A stretch of DNA of 64,000 nt, from contig QALN01000002.1 in NCBI GenBank assembly GCA_003150615.1, positions 1 to 64,000 on the forward strand. The letters run 5' to 3'. The stretch is from Flavobacteriales bacterium (GTDB lineage: Bacteria > Bacteroidota > Bacteroidia > Flavobacteriales > UBA1820). The notes below the pieces were generated by a model, which saw only the letters and a program-made list of their open reading frames with translations, was not told the origin of the DNA and ran no database searches. Shown one piece after another: positions 6,713 to 14,296 of the stretch; the first letter of the stretch is position 1, and each line of letters opens with the position of its first letter. The position numbers and the translations under genes were made by a program.

Positions 6713-7342
6713 TCAATTTGACTTCAAATATGATTCTATTCTATCAGCGGCCTCATTAGGCGTATGTCCATCCCATTCCCATGCCGTATCAAGTTCAGGG
6801 ATATTAAACAACTCCCAATGCCGGTTCTCATAATGATTGGATATCTGTCCAGTTGGCAGTTCTGCCATTACGATAAACCACCCTCCGCCGAAACATTCCT
6901 CACCATCATAATGCCTATGAGATTTACAGACCTTTATATCGCCTTTCTTAGCAAGCTCATTAAAGAAAGCTGCGTTATAAAGCATACGATACCTATATAG
7001 TTCGTCAAAGGTATGATATCCGTCGGATACGTTACCCATATCATCCTCGGATGGATCATCAACCCTCTCATATATTTTATTAAACAGATCTTCTTTACAC
7101 GTATAAATATTACCAGTTTCATCCTTGACAATATAATCTCCAATACTTACTTCGGTATAAAATTGTTCGTTTAATCTCACATAGCATACAGGAAAACAGT
7201 ATAGATTAAAGTATCTTGCTTTGCCTATTTCAATGATACTTATTTTAGATATATCATCAACCAAATTCTTGACCTCGTCAACATTAAGGCCATTCCATCT
7301 TACAGCTTCTATTGATAATAATTTATTTTTATACTTACCCAT
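6713..7342 (-). CDS. Two-domain phage protein with C-terminal WDGH motif
   Basis: 209 residues. The N-terminal half (to about 95) has the layout of small phage PGDYI-type domains (EAVRWNG; VSIGDYIVKDETGNIY). The C-terminal half resembles the WDGH-type domain found in many phages: FDELYRYRMLYNAAFFNELA, then CKSHRHYDGEECFGGGWFIV, HYENRHWELF and WEWDGHTPNEAADRIESYL. The conserved His, Asp and Trp residues suggest a ligand- or metal-binding site, but the biochemical role of this domain is not established to my knowledge. The gene is last in the operon that includes dUTPase and the nuclease-like gene. Confidence 0.7.
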   Translation of the reverse strand: MGKYKNKLLSIEAVRWNGLNVDEVKNLVDDISKISIIEIGKARYFNLYCFPVCYVRLNEQFYTEVSIGDYIVKDETGNIYTCKEDLFNKIYERVDDPSEDDMGNVSDGYHTFDELYRYRMLYNAAFFNELAKKGDIKVCKSHRHYDGEECFGGGWFIVMAELPTGQISNHYENRHWELFNIPELDTAWEWDGHTPNEAADRIESYLKSN

Positions 7343-7353
7343 AATTATTAAAA

Positions 7354-7632
7354 TTATTTTCTTTTAATATATTTATCTATCAGATCTATTGATAGTTTAG
7401 CTCCCAGCTCCTCCTCCAACAGGTTAAGGTAGTTCCGATGCAGGCATCCTCCCCGCTCCACCTCCCTAAAGCCGGCCCCGTCCCGGATCCTGACCAGCCC
7501 TTTCTTTGGATCCATGTCGATCAGGTCTCGAAGCTCGTTCATGTTCTTAAACCTGTTTTCTATTATCTTAAATACATCGATCTTAGGTTTCTTATCCTTA
7601 TCCTTGGACTTTATCTTAACTCTTCCACTCAT
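7354..7632 (-). CDS. Hypothetical basic protein
   Basis: 92 residues with a very Lys-rich N-terminus (KIKSKDKDKKPKID) and a helical C-terminus (LNLLEEELGAKLSIDLIDKY). It lies between the zinc-ribbon gene and the WDGH-type gene with short spacing. Nucleic-acid binding is plausible from charge. No family is recognised. Confidence 0.6.
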   Translation of the reverse strand: MSGRVKIKSKDKDKKPKIDVFKIIENRFKNMNELRDLIDMDPKKGLVRIRDGAGFREVERGGCLHRNYLNLLEEELGAKLSIDLIDKYIKRK

Positions 7633-7637
7633 GTTAA

Positions 7638-7823
7638 TTATCCAGTAATTTTACATGTAATATGATTCATATTATTATTGCCGCAATAAGCGCACATAGA
7701 TACATAAGGAGAATACACTCTTCCACATATCGGACATCTCCATCCATACATAACAGGATTTGTTTGTTTGTCAATTTCTTTCAAGCCTTCATTAGTAGTG
7801 GATGATGTATTTTTGTTTTCCAT
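7638..7823 (-). CDS. Small zinc-ribbon protein
   Basis: 61 residues. A flexible N-terminus is followed by CPICGRVYSPYVSMCAYCG (about 33-51), two CxxC knuckles ten residues apart, typical of a zinc ribbon. Such proteins bind nucleic acids or partner proteins. It is separated by one base from the dUTPase gene, implying co-translation. Specific function unknown. Confidence 0.7.
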   Translation of the reverse strand: MENKNTSSTTNEGLKEIDKQTNPVMYGWRCPICGRVYSPYVSMCAYCGNNNMNHITCKITG

Positions 7824-7824
7824 A

Positions 7825-8367
7825 TCATTCGTTATTTATCTTATCTGTACTTCCAAATCCATTATCCCCTCTATCAGACTTTCCAAGATCTTCTAATGAC
7901 TTCACTTCTTCCCATACGATACGTTCCCTTCTACGAATAAGAAGTTGTGCTACTTTACCACCGACATTACAATAATAAGGACTATGTCTATCCATTTTTC
8001 TGTGAACTATTATAATCTCCCCGCTATATCCTTCATCAATAGTAGCAGGGGCGTTTTGCATAATTAGCTCGCTATTAGTAAAACCACTACGTGGACGGAT
8101 TTCCATCTCATAATCTTCAGGTAGTGCTACATGTACACCAGTATGATATATGATTCTTCCATTATCAAGTTCTATATCCTTAACGAACAAATCCATACAA
8201 GCATCCTGTTTATGAGCGTATTCAGGTAGCTTAGCCCCCTCTTCTAGCCATATCTTGACCTTACACGTATCTATACCATCAAGTAACTCAACTGCCTCTT
8301 TATAGCTCATAGGTTGTTCTGAGGCTAATGAAATGGCTCTTGCCAATACATTTTTAATCTTACTCAT
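7825..8367 (-). CDS. dut: dUTPase (deoxyuridine 5'-triphosphate nucleotidohydrolase)
   Basis: Hydrolyses dUTP to dUMP and pyrophosphate, preventing uracil incorporation and supplying dUMP for dTTP. All five motifs of the trimeric family are present: motif 1 ACMDLFV (56-62), motif 2 RPRSG (91-95), motif 3 ATIDEGYSGE (108-117, with the catalytic Asp and Tyr), motif 4 KVAQLLI (138-144) and the C-terminal arm RGDNGFGST (166-174). At 180 residues it is longer than the usual 140-150 because of an N-terminal helical extension of about 35 residues. Its start overlaps the upstream nuclease-like gene by 4 bp. It should be active. Confidence 0.93.
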   Translation of the reverse strand: MSKIKNVLARAISLASEQPMSYKEAVELLDGIDTCKVKIWLEEGAKLPEYAHKQDACMDLFVKDIELDNGRIIYHTGVHVALPEDYEMEIRPRSGFTNSELIMQNAPATIDEGYSGEIIIVHRKMDRHSPYYCNVGGKVAQLLIRRRERIVWEEVKSLEDLGKSDRGDNGFGSTDKINNE

Positions 8368-9113
8368 CGTATCTTGTTTTTAAATTCCTTTCCTTTCGGA
8401 CATTGTAATTTACATTCCTCGCCACAAGCGGAACAGTTGGGTCTCATTCCGGGTACCCCTCTTCCCCCGTACGGCCAGTAGGCGTAATCGCAGACGCTCC
8501 AGAACGCCTCCATCGCCTTGATCTTGGCATCGACGGTTATCTTCTCCTTCACCTTTTTCATGCTCTTCCTGAACTCATCTTTCATATCCTTCCCTTCTAT
8601 CTGTCTGGCCTTACGTCTCTCGTTCCACCAATTGTAGTAGAATTTGTCTGCCATCTTATAAGCTTCGGGGTCAAATTTATCACGATGCAGGACAGGTGCG
8701 TCCTTGATCTTTCTCAAATTCCTGCCACAAACATAAGCAAGCCCGGCGTACGGAGGTATGTCCTTAGGATCAACCAACCCATCCGGCACGCAGTAGTAGA
8801 AGTAATTGGGGCGGCCGTACCTAGTCCAGCCTCCGGCCTCGTACAGGGCTTGCCTTCTAACCTCGAACCAGCCTTGCATTACTTGGTGCTTTTCCTGTTT
8901 CTCGAAATCCTTGTTATAGTCATCTAACGAGATTTTTACCTCAACTTCATAAGCGTACATAGATCTGGTTATAGCCAGATAATCGGACTCCCAGTTATAT
9001 ACATACAGGTTATTTATCACCCATTTAGGAGATACCAAGAACTTTCTGTTCAGGATATCCAATATCCCTCTTTCAGTGTACTCAGTACCTTTATTTGATT
9101 GCCGTGTTCCCAT
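8364..9113 (-). CDS. MmcB-like PD-(D/E)XK superfamily protein with C-terminal Cys cluster
   Basis: 249 residues. The region at about 45-135 follows the pattern of MmcB-family DNA repair proteins: DYLAITRSMYAYEVEVKISLDD matches the D...EVK core, and YYCVPDGLVDPKDIPPYAGL matches the following F/Y-AVP...LP..GL strand. The EVK motif suggests a nuclease-type active site. The C-terminus adds CSACGEECKLQC, a probable metal-binding cluster. A DNA processing or repair role is inferred. The upstream gene overlaps its start and dUTPase overlaps its end, linking it to nucleotide and DNA metabolism. Confidence 0.65.
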   Translation of the reverse strand: MGTRQSNKGTEYTERGILDILNRKFLVSPKWVINNLYVYNWESDYLAITRSMYAYEVEVKISLDDYNKDFEKQEKHQVMQGWFEVRRQALYEAGGWTRYGRPNYFYYCVPDGLVDPKDIPPYAGLAYVCGRNLRKIKDAPVLHRDKFDPEAYKMADKFYYNWWNERRKARQIEGKDMKDEFRKSMKKVKEKITVDAKIKAMEAFWSVCDYAYWPYGGRGVPGMRPNCSACGEECKLQCPKGKEFKNKIR

Positions 9114-9378
9114 CTCCAGTAAGAGGATTATTCCTATATCCTACCGCCATTATAGCGTTACCTATCAACATTCTCAACTTATCCATATCTTTATCATGGA
9201 ACGAGAAAGCGGTTAGGATATGGCCATTGGTCTTATCATAAGATTTTATCATCAACACAGCCACATACTCACCCATCATCTTACCATTCATGATATCAAG
9301 ATCAATTATGCCGTGATCTATTAGATCAACCACATCCCATCCTAATGGCAGGTACTTTTTTATTTGATTAATGTCCAT
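9091..9378 (-). CDS. Hypothetical protein
   Basis: 95 residues (MDINQIKKYLPLGWDVVDLIDHG...). A mixed alpha/beta protein with a helical C-terminus (DKLRMLIGNAIMAVGY). It overlaps the start of the nuclease-like gene by 23 bases and follows the tRNA cluster's terminator, so it may be the first gene of a leftward operon. No family is recognised. Confidence 0.55.
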   Translation of the reverse strand: MDINQIKKYLPLGWDVVDLIDHGIIDLDIMNGKMMGEYVAVLMIKSYDKTNGHILTAFSFHDKDMDKLRMLIGNAIMAVGYRNNPLTGDGNTAIK

Positions 9379-9391
9379 TCCAAATAGTTAT

Positions 9392-9420
9392 TATAAAAAG
9401 GAGGGTCGTGCTACCCTCCT
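9392..9420 (-). terminator. Terminator after the tRNA cluster
   Basis: On the minus strand AGGAGGGT pairs with ACCCTCCT around a five-base loop and runs into TTTTT. It lies downstream of the three leftward tRNA-type genes. Confidence 0.8.
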
Positions 9421-9478
9421 ATAGATTACACACGAAAAATAGAACTGAAAGCGATCCCAAGCACGTAGGATTTTATTG

Positions 9479-9528
9479 ATTCCCGTAGGCTGTCTACCGG
9501 TTATCGTTAATTACCGACCTACGGGAAT
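9479..9528 (-). ncRNA. Structured hairpin between tRNA-Arg and the terminator
   Basis: Eleven perfectly paired bases (ATTCCCGTAGG with CCTACGGGAAT) enclose a 28-base apical region that itself contains CGGT...ACCG. It is not tRNA-like and has no T-run. It may be an RNA processing signal or a stable small RNA co-transcribed with the tRNAs; function not established. Confidence 0.4.
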
Positions 9529-9548
9529 ATGTTTAATAAAACACCATG

Positions 9549-9624
9549 TGGGGAGTGGGGGAATCGAACCCTTATCCACGCTACGATTAGGAATCGTAAA
9601 TTCTATCCATTAAATTAACTCCCC
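9549..9624 (-). tRNA. tRNA-Arg (anticodon CCT)
   Basis: 76 nt. Acceptor stem GGGGAGT/ACTCCCC with discriminator A, D-arm with GG, anticodon stem TACGA/TCGTA around loop TTCCTAA giving anticodon CCT (reads AGG), and T-arm with loop TCGATTC-type sequence. No CCA is encoded. AGG codons are used freely in the late genes (for example many GATAGG/AGGAAG pairs), so this tRNA may support late translation. Confidence 0.88.
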
Positions 9625-9659
9625 TTTATTCAAATATCCATATTAAAACAATATTTTAG

Positions 9660-9725
9660 CGAATCCGGCTGGAATCGAACCAGCATCTCCAATATTATGG
9701 CGATCATCCAATAATCCTCGGATCC
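9660..9725 (-). tRNA. Aberrant 66-nt tRNA-like gene with shortened anticodon arm
   Basis: The acceptor stem GGATCCG/CGGATTC (one G-T pair), D-arm (GATT/GATC with loop ATTGGAT) and T-arm (GCTGG, loop TTCGATT, CCAGC) are intact. Between D- and T-arms only about 17 bases remain, where a normal tRNA needs at least 21-22. The remaining CCATAATATTGG can form only a three-base-pair stem, so no standard anticodon can be assigned. It is either a decayed tRNA or a tRNA-like element under relaxed constraint. It lies between two normal tRNAs. Confidence 0.55.
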
Positions 9726-9806
9726 ATATGCCCCGATCCTCCCGGACAAGGACATCAAACAAAATCTAAACTCTAAATCTAATGACAAACTCTATTAATC
9801 CAACTG

Positions 9807-9880
9807 TGGACCCGGCCGGACTTGAACCGACAACCTGCTGGTTATGAGCCAGATGATCCAACCAATTGATCTACGGGTCC
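9807..9880 (-). tRNA. tRNA with CAT anticodon (elongator Met or Ile2)
   Basis: 74 nt. Acceptor GGACCCG/CGGGTCC with discriminator A, D-arm GATC...GATC, anticodon stem CTGG/CCAG with loop CTCATAA (CAT), T-arm with loop TTCAAGT. The G1-C72 pair excludes a typical initiator. Whether it is elongator Met or lysidine-modified Ile2 cannot be decided here. Confidence 0.88.
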
Positions 9881-9944
9881 TAAATATACCACATCGTCTT
9901 TCACAAGAGGATGTGGAACGGAATTTCTCGAAAATTATATAGTA

Positions 9945-10544
9945 TTATGAAATTATTGTCCAACATTCTAGCATATAGCACCAATCCTCGAACGGGAATG
10001 TCTCTATACCTGACCTACCCCATTCCGTCCCCCAACTGTTCTGTAGGACGAAGCCGGCCTTGTCCCATCCGGTGAGGATAACGGCATGACCTCCCAAGTT
10101 CTGTCCTTGGCCTTGCCAGAATCGATTACCATAATTATAGCAATACAGACCTATAACCAGAGGACCATTCAGCATCAACGCCACTTTAGCTGATACCGGA
10201 TCTATGATCCTAGCGTAACTGTTTATTTTCTCCCCATCTACGCCTACGTTCTTGATAGACTTGATAGCGTCACGAAGAACCATACCGTCCTGGTCCTTAT
10301 CCTCTCTCAGATCATATATATCGTAAGGAGATATTTTAGCTGGTCTTTTGATATCCTTTATAGCTTTTCTCCAGTTAAGGATCTCAGCCAGGCTTACGGC
10401 TGCGCAAATAGGGGAAGAACCTTGATCTACCACGCTATCGACATTATTGATCTTATACTCATCAGGAACAGCCTCATGTTGCATATTCATGATAGCGTCC
10501 CTATCATCCGCTGGTGATGGTATGTAACCTAGTCCGTAACTCAT
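9945..10544 (-). CDS. Papain-like (C1-family) cysteine protease
   Basis: 199 residues carrying the three hallmark blocks in order: VVDQGSSPICAAVSLAE with the predicted nucleophile Cys47 (compare QG.CGSCWAFA of papain), GGHAVILTGWD with His153, and LQNSWGTEWGRSG with Asn169. No signal peptide or propeptide is evident and the N-terminus (PSPADDRD) is short, so it is likely cytoplasmic and made active. It is encoded immediately after a small lipoprotein gene (4-bp overlap) in the early operon. In phage, candidate roles are cleavage of a host protein early in infection or processing of virion proteins; early placement favours the former. Papain-like fold confidence is high, substrate unknown. Confidence 0.85.
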   Translation of the reverse strand: MSYGLGYIPSPADDRDAIMNMQHEAVPDEYKINNVDSVVDQGSSPICAAVSLAEILNWRKAIKDIKRPAKISPYDIYDLREDKDQDGMVLRDAIKSIKNVGVDGEKINSYARIIDPVSAKVALMLNGPLVIGLYCYNYGNRFWQGQGQNLGGHAVILTGWDKAGFVLQNSWGTEWGRSGIETFPFEDWCYMLECWTIIS

Positions 10545-10855
10545 TTTTTATCTTTTTTATGATAGTCTATTATCTTGATATTAAACGTATCGGATCTTTG
10601 CCTAACCTGTATTGACCCTCTAGCTTTTCCCTTGGCGTCGTACAGGGCGGTGAAACCAAAGTTATCGACCCGGCCGTCATCCAGCGTAAACATCCACTCC
10701 TTCCATTGGCCCATCACGGTCCCGGAAGATACTATGGAATCCACCACATAAGATATATCAGTAGTATCGTACTCCGTATAATAGGTTCTAGATGTACTAC
10801 ATCCGACAGCCGCTAAGGTAAATAACGTTACCAAGAAAAACAAGATTCTATTCAT
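10541..10855 (-). CDS. Small early lipoprotein
   Basis: 104 residues from the ATG at 10855; a longer frame adds 20 very basic residues that belong to the overlapping coiled-coil gene's end. The start MNRILFFLVTLFTLAAVGCS is a clear lipoprotein signal with lipobox AAVGC, so the mature protein should be lipidated at Cys19. The mature part is Tyr/Thr/Asp-rich and beta-like. Early phage lipoproteins often block superinfection by a receptor-sharing phage, but that is inference. It is coupled by a 4-bp overlap to the papain-like protease. Confidence 0.75.
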   Translation of the reverse strand: MNRILFFLVTLFTLAAVGCSTSRTYYTEYDTTDISYVVDSIVSSGTVMGQWKEWMFTLDDGRVDNFGFTALYDAKGKARGSIQVRQRSDTFNIKIIDYHKKDKK

Positions 10856-11468
10856 CTTTCTTAGTTTTTTTACGTTTTTTAGATTTCTTCTTCTCCTCAG
10901 TTTTATTCTCGACATTTACGTCATTTCCGGCATCGGTACCAGTAACCTCAGAGATATTATTTTCAGGTATATCGATATGACCTGAATTAGGGTCCATCTT
11001 ATCCTCCTCGACAATAACCTCATCAGACACATCACCATCTAAAGCCTCAGGATCAATATGATTTTCCAGATACTGGATACGATCTGACATAGCCTTATTT
11101 TGCTCCTCTATTTCCTTGTACCTTCTTCTAGCCTCATCGAGTAATTTAGATGATAGTTTATGTTTCTTCTCGATATCCATATAAGCCCTTTTAAGAGTCT
11201 CTTTCTCTTTCACCGACTCATTATATAGCTCTCTTGATTTACTAAGCTCATTACCCATCTTAACGATATGAGAATCCTTGGAATCTATATCCATATCAAG
11301 AGAATCCACAAGTGTATTAAGATATCTTTCTTTTTCCTTCAATTCCGTTATCTTACTACGAGCATCCTCATAATTTCTTTTTAATCTACTTGAATAACTA
11401 ATAGCCTCATCAAGATCTTTTTTTAGAGTATTTATATAACTACTCTTTACTATCTTCAATCCGAACAT
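10848..11468 (-). CDS. Long coiled-coil protein with acidic and basic tail
   Basis: 206 residues. Residues about 10-135 form a continuous predicted coiled coil (KKDLDEAISYSSRLKRNYEDARSK... KEIEEQNKAMSDRIQYLENH). An acidic linker rich in Asp/Glu follows, then a Lys-rich end (KKKSKKRKKTKKDE). No membrane segment. It may be a scaffold-like or nucleoid-binding protein; function unknown. The start overlaps the end of the dUTPase-fold gene and its end overlaps the lipoprotein start. Confidence 0.7.
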   Translation of the reverse strand: MFGLKIVKSSYINTLKKDLDEAISYSSRLKRNYEDARSKITELKEKERYLNTLVDSLDMDIDSKDSHIVKMGNELSKSRELYNESVKEKETLKRAYMDIEKKHKLSSKLLDEARRRYKEIEEQNKAMSDRIQYLENHIDPEALDGDVSDEVIVEEDKMDPNSGHIDIPENNISEVTGTDAGNDVNVENKTEEKKKSKKRKKTKKDE

Positions 11469-11988
11469 CTTTATTACTGTTATAAGTTCTACGAATATCG
11501 GCCTTTATCTTGCCGACTATAATTAACTCAGCTATATGCTTATCTTTCTCGACTATAGCTATATCCTTACGGACATTAGTGACTCTGATCGTAATATTCT
11601 CGTTATTAGAGAAAACGAACGGTGATCCTACCAAAGTGAGGCCTGTATCGTTGGTGAACGATGGCAGCATCATAACCATCCCGACAGTATCATCCGGGAA
11701 CGACGCCGATATGCCTGTGTCTATATCAAGAACATCACCTTGACCCAACGGGAAGGCATTACCTTGCTTGATAGGAATATCCTTTCCCAATGAGTTCCAT
11801 GCCTTAGAGAATTTTAAAGAGTTGAGAAAAATTTTACCATCTTTCTCAACTATCCCTACCATTGGATCGCAATTCATGTGAACCTCATCAAGCTTATCAT
11901 CCGGTTTTTCCTCAAATTCGTCAAGATCTCTGGTTGATGTAAATGACTTACTCTCCAGAAGTTTTTTGATATCTTCAATCGTAGCCAT
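11440..11988 (-). CDS. dUTPase-fold protein lacking catalytic motifs
   Basis: 182 residues. From about residue 80 the order of elements parallels the trimeric dUTPase/dCTP deaminase fold: GDVLDIDTGISASFPDDTVGMVMMLPS (compare D-TG-x-x-x-P-x-G-x-x-x-x-x-x-R-S) and later ITIRVTNVRKDIAIVEKDKHIAELIIVG (compare I-x-V-x-x-N ... GDKIAQLI). The catalytic Arg-Ser-Gly and the Asp/Tyr of motif 3 are absent, as is the C-terminal glycine-rich arm, so hydrolysis is unlikely. It may be a structural or regulatory descendant. It lies five genes away from SSB and RecA in the same operon. Confidence 0.5.
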   Translation of the reverse strand: MATIEDIKKLLESKSFTSTRDLDEFEEKPDDKLDEVHMNCDPMVGIVEKDGKIFLNSLKFSKAWNSLGKDIPIKQGNAFPLGQGDVLDIDTGISASFPDDTVGMVMMLPSFTNDTGLTLVGSPFVFSNNENITIRVTNVRKDIAIVEKDKHIAELIIVGKIKADIRRTYNSNKDVRIEDSKE

Positions 11989-11989
11989 A

Positions 11990-12259
11990 CTATAATTTTA
12001 TTATTAAATAAACGATCTTCAATCCTAACTTCAAATCAGATGTCTTTTCGAACATCTCCCTAAGAGGTAAGATAGTAGCGTCAAGATCTGACGCTACCCA
12101 TTCTCCATCCTTATAATACATATTCTTTTCCTCGGAATACGCTACACAAGGTCGATGCCCTAAGTTCTTCATAACCGTATCTACCTTATTTTGGGTAGGC
12201 ATCGAGACACGGTTCACTTTAGTAGATATATTAAAATTACTTTCCATTAAATTATTCAT
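11990..12259 (-). CDS. Hypothetical protein
   Basis: 89 residues from the ATG at 12259 (a TTG two codons upstream is less likely). It has an unstructured N-terminus (MNNLMESNFNISTKVNRVS), a possible nucleotide- or peptide-binding middle and a hydrophobic C-terminus (LKIVYLIIKL). It lies between the SSB-like gene and the dUTPase-fold gene with tight spacing. Unrecognised. Confidence 0.55.
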   Translation of the reverse strand: MNNLMESNFNISTKVNRVSMPTQNKVDTVMKNLGHRPCVAYSEEKNMYYKDGEWVASDLDATILPLREMFEKTSDLKLGLKIVYLIIKL

Positions 12260-12273
12260 TTTCAATTAGTTAA

Positions 12274-13101
12274 TCAAAAAGGTAGGTCACTATCGTCTCC
12301 AAAAGGAGGATATTGAGGAGGTTGTTGCTGACCTCCAAAAGAAGGAGCTTGGGCTGTCTGAGGCGGAGCCTGCCGGTATGATGGAGGAGGCGTCTGCGGC
12401 TGGGATTGCGGCTGATATGACAGTGGGGGCGTTTGCGTTGTAGCCTCACCAGCGTTGTTTTGGCTTGCCGACTGAACGGGTTTCACACCATCTGTCTTAA
12501 TACTTTGAATATACTTATTAAGCACTTGATAGGCAAAAGCATCTTGAGCCGTATAATCAAACTTCTTATTCCCCATTATATCAGTACTCTCAACTCTGTC
12601 AGGCCATCCATTCTGACCATTCTTATAATATTGCTGTATAAGTTCATCCCTTCCATCAGGAGTTTCCCTAGCATATGAGATAAAAAAATTACCCGGGGCA
12701 TATTGATCTCCTTTCCTAGCGTGAGCTGGATTGATTACCACCTTACGCTTTAAATCAATATTAGGCAAGTATCTCACCAATGACTTAACATAATTATTAA
12801 TACCTCCTTTTTGAGTCATCAAAGGAACATTTATAATATAGTTTCCTTCGTCATCGCTTATTTTTATAGCTACGTATTTAGTTTTTGCCCCGTTATAGTC
12901 AACCTCCCTTATCTCAATATCTGATAAATATCCCTCTATACCATTCCAAAATACTTTCCAATAAGATACAGCCCCGGTCTTATCATTCACATGTTCCTCA
13001 TAACCTTCTTTAGGCTCCTTGGATGATTGATAAAGAACTCCACCACCACTTATCTTAAAGTAGTGATTATTAGATCCTAGCGAATTTTCACGAACTCCCA
13101 T
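12274..13101 (-). CDS. Single-stranded DNA-binding protein (SSB-like)
   Basis: 275 residues. An N-terminal domain (about 1-150) with beta-rich OB-like character is followed by a helical segment and a long low-complexity Pro/Gln linker (from about 215), ending in the acidic tip GDDSDLPF. The combination of OB-like domain, flexible linker and D-D-x-L/I-P-F terminus is diagnostic of bacterial SSB proteins, whose tip recruits replication and repair partners. The N-terminal domain is larger than in cellular SSB, as in many phage SSBs. It sits directly behind the sliding clamp gene, consistent with a replication module. Confidence is high for function, moderate for family. Confidence 0.8.
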   Translation of the reverse strand: MGVRENSLGSNNHYFKISGGGVLYQSSKEPKEGYEEHVNDKTGAVSYWKVFWNGIEGYLSDIEIREVDYNGAKTKYVAIKISDDEGNYIINVPLMTQKGGINNYVKSLVRYLPNIDLKRKVVINPAHARKGDQYAPGNFFISYARETPDGRDELIQQYYKNGQNGWPDRVESTDIMGNKKFDYTAQDAFAYQVLNKYIQSIKTDGVKPVQSASQNNAGEATTQTPPLSYQPQSQPQTPPPSYRQAPPQTAQAPSFGGQQQPPQYPPFGDDSDLPF

Positions 13102-13119
13102 ATTATATATATTTAAAAA

Positions 13120-14220
13120 TTAAACAATAATTGATGATGATAAGAAATACTCATTCTTATTATTTTCCCCATAAATCTTATTAAAATGAGATTTATGGTC
13201 ATGCTCGATAACTATCCTATTATATGATATGTTTTTAACTATACCAAGATACCTACCACATAGCACATCGCATATAATATCATTACCGTTATGCGATAAA
13301 GCCGTAAGCCTTTCCTTACAAGATCTTCCAGACATAGGGTTCTCTGACATAATACCGCATCCTTTTTCAGTGAATATCAATCTACAATGATCGAACTCAT
13401 TTACCTTGATATTATTCTGGAGGGCCTGGACGAGTAGATCCTTATCAAAGACATAGGTACTTGTTTTGACAAAATGCTCGTCCACGAACCTCCAGTTAGG
13501 ATAATTACCGTCAAAGTGAATCTCATACATATCCATATCAGGGGTAGAGAAGTAAGTCCTAGTATCATCTACTTTGATAGACAACGTATCTAATGACTTA
13601 TTTATATGTTTATCAAGTAATAAAGAGGAGGCGTTTGATACCGGGATAAATACCTTCTCTACCTTATCCTGATTAGGGATAAAATACCTGTAAATAGTAT
13701 TCCTGTCAGTACTTACTATATTAATATTAATATCATCAATATCAATGACCACATTCTCTATGCAAGGATAAAGCTCGTTGATCTCCGTATAATTACTGGC
13801 CTTGTTAAGGACCGATACATAATCATTCATCTTAACATTAATACCTCCATCAGGGATATTATATACCATAGGGAAAGTATTTACGTCAAAGGCCGGACAG
13901 CTATACTCACCAGAGGCGTAGTATATAGTAATACTGTCCTTCTTATCGGAAAGCACGATCTTAATCTCACCATTCTTCTGTTTTTTTACAAACCTTATGA
14001 AAGAGCTTGCCTCTACCAAGAAAGAGAAGTTAGAATCAGACTCCACTTCCAGCTTCTCTATAACACATACCTTGGCGTTTACGGAAGTAATATAAGCTAG
14101 ACTATTGATGATATCTATCTTAATATTCTTATAGAGTGAATTAGATCCGGCATTTTTAACAACCAATTCTAATTTACTTAACTTCTCATTCAATGATTTC
14201 GACAAGCACTTAAATAACAT
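13120..14220 (-). CDS. dnaN: Beta sliding clamp (DnaN-like)
   Basis: 366 residues from the ATG at 14220, exactly the usual bacterial clamp length; the longer TTG start is rejected. Three repeated clamp domains are expected. Visible markers are the domain 1 repeat with YSCPAFDVNTFPMV, the domain 2 segment VSTDRNTIYRYFIP (compare A-T-D-G-H-R) and FDGNYPNWRFVDEH in domain 2-3. It should encircle DNA as a dimer and tether the replicative polymerase, which is not in this window. A phage-encoded bacterial-type clamp is uncommon and suggests a bacterial-like replisome. It has its own promoter and leads into the SSB gene. Confidence 0.82.
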   Translation of the reverse strand: MLFKCLSKSLNEKLSKLELVVKNAGSNSLYKNIKIDIINSLAYITSVNAKVCVIEKLEVESDSNFSFLVEASSFIRFVKKQKNGEIKIVLSDKKDSITIYYASGEYSCPAFDVNTFPMVYNIPDGGINVKMNDYVSVLNKASNYTEINELYPCIENVVIDIDDININIVSTDRNTIYRYFIPNQDKVEKVFIPVSNASSLLLDKHINKSLDTLSIKVDDTRTYFSTPDMDMYEIHFDGNYPNWRFVDEHFVKTSTYVFDKDLLVQALQNNIKVNEFDHCRLIFTEKGCGIMSENPMSGRSCKERLTALSHNGNDIICDVLCGRYLGIVKNISYNRIVIEHDHKSHFNKIYGENNKNEYFLSSSIIV

Positions 14221-14245
14221 AATGAACAACCTTTATATTACATTG

Positions 14246-14253
14246 CAAATATA
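14246..14253 (-). promoter_or_regulatory. Bacteroides-type -7 box for the clamp gene
   Basis: TATATTTG on the minus strand, 25 bases upstream of the clamp ATG. The -33 TTTG is not well placed. It suggests separate expression of the clamp, SSB and downstream genes. Confidence 0.6.
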
Positions 14254-14296
14254 ATCATAATTATATTAATTAAAATACAACAAACGCTTAATAGTA

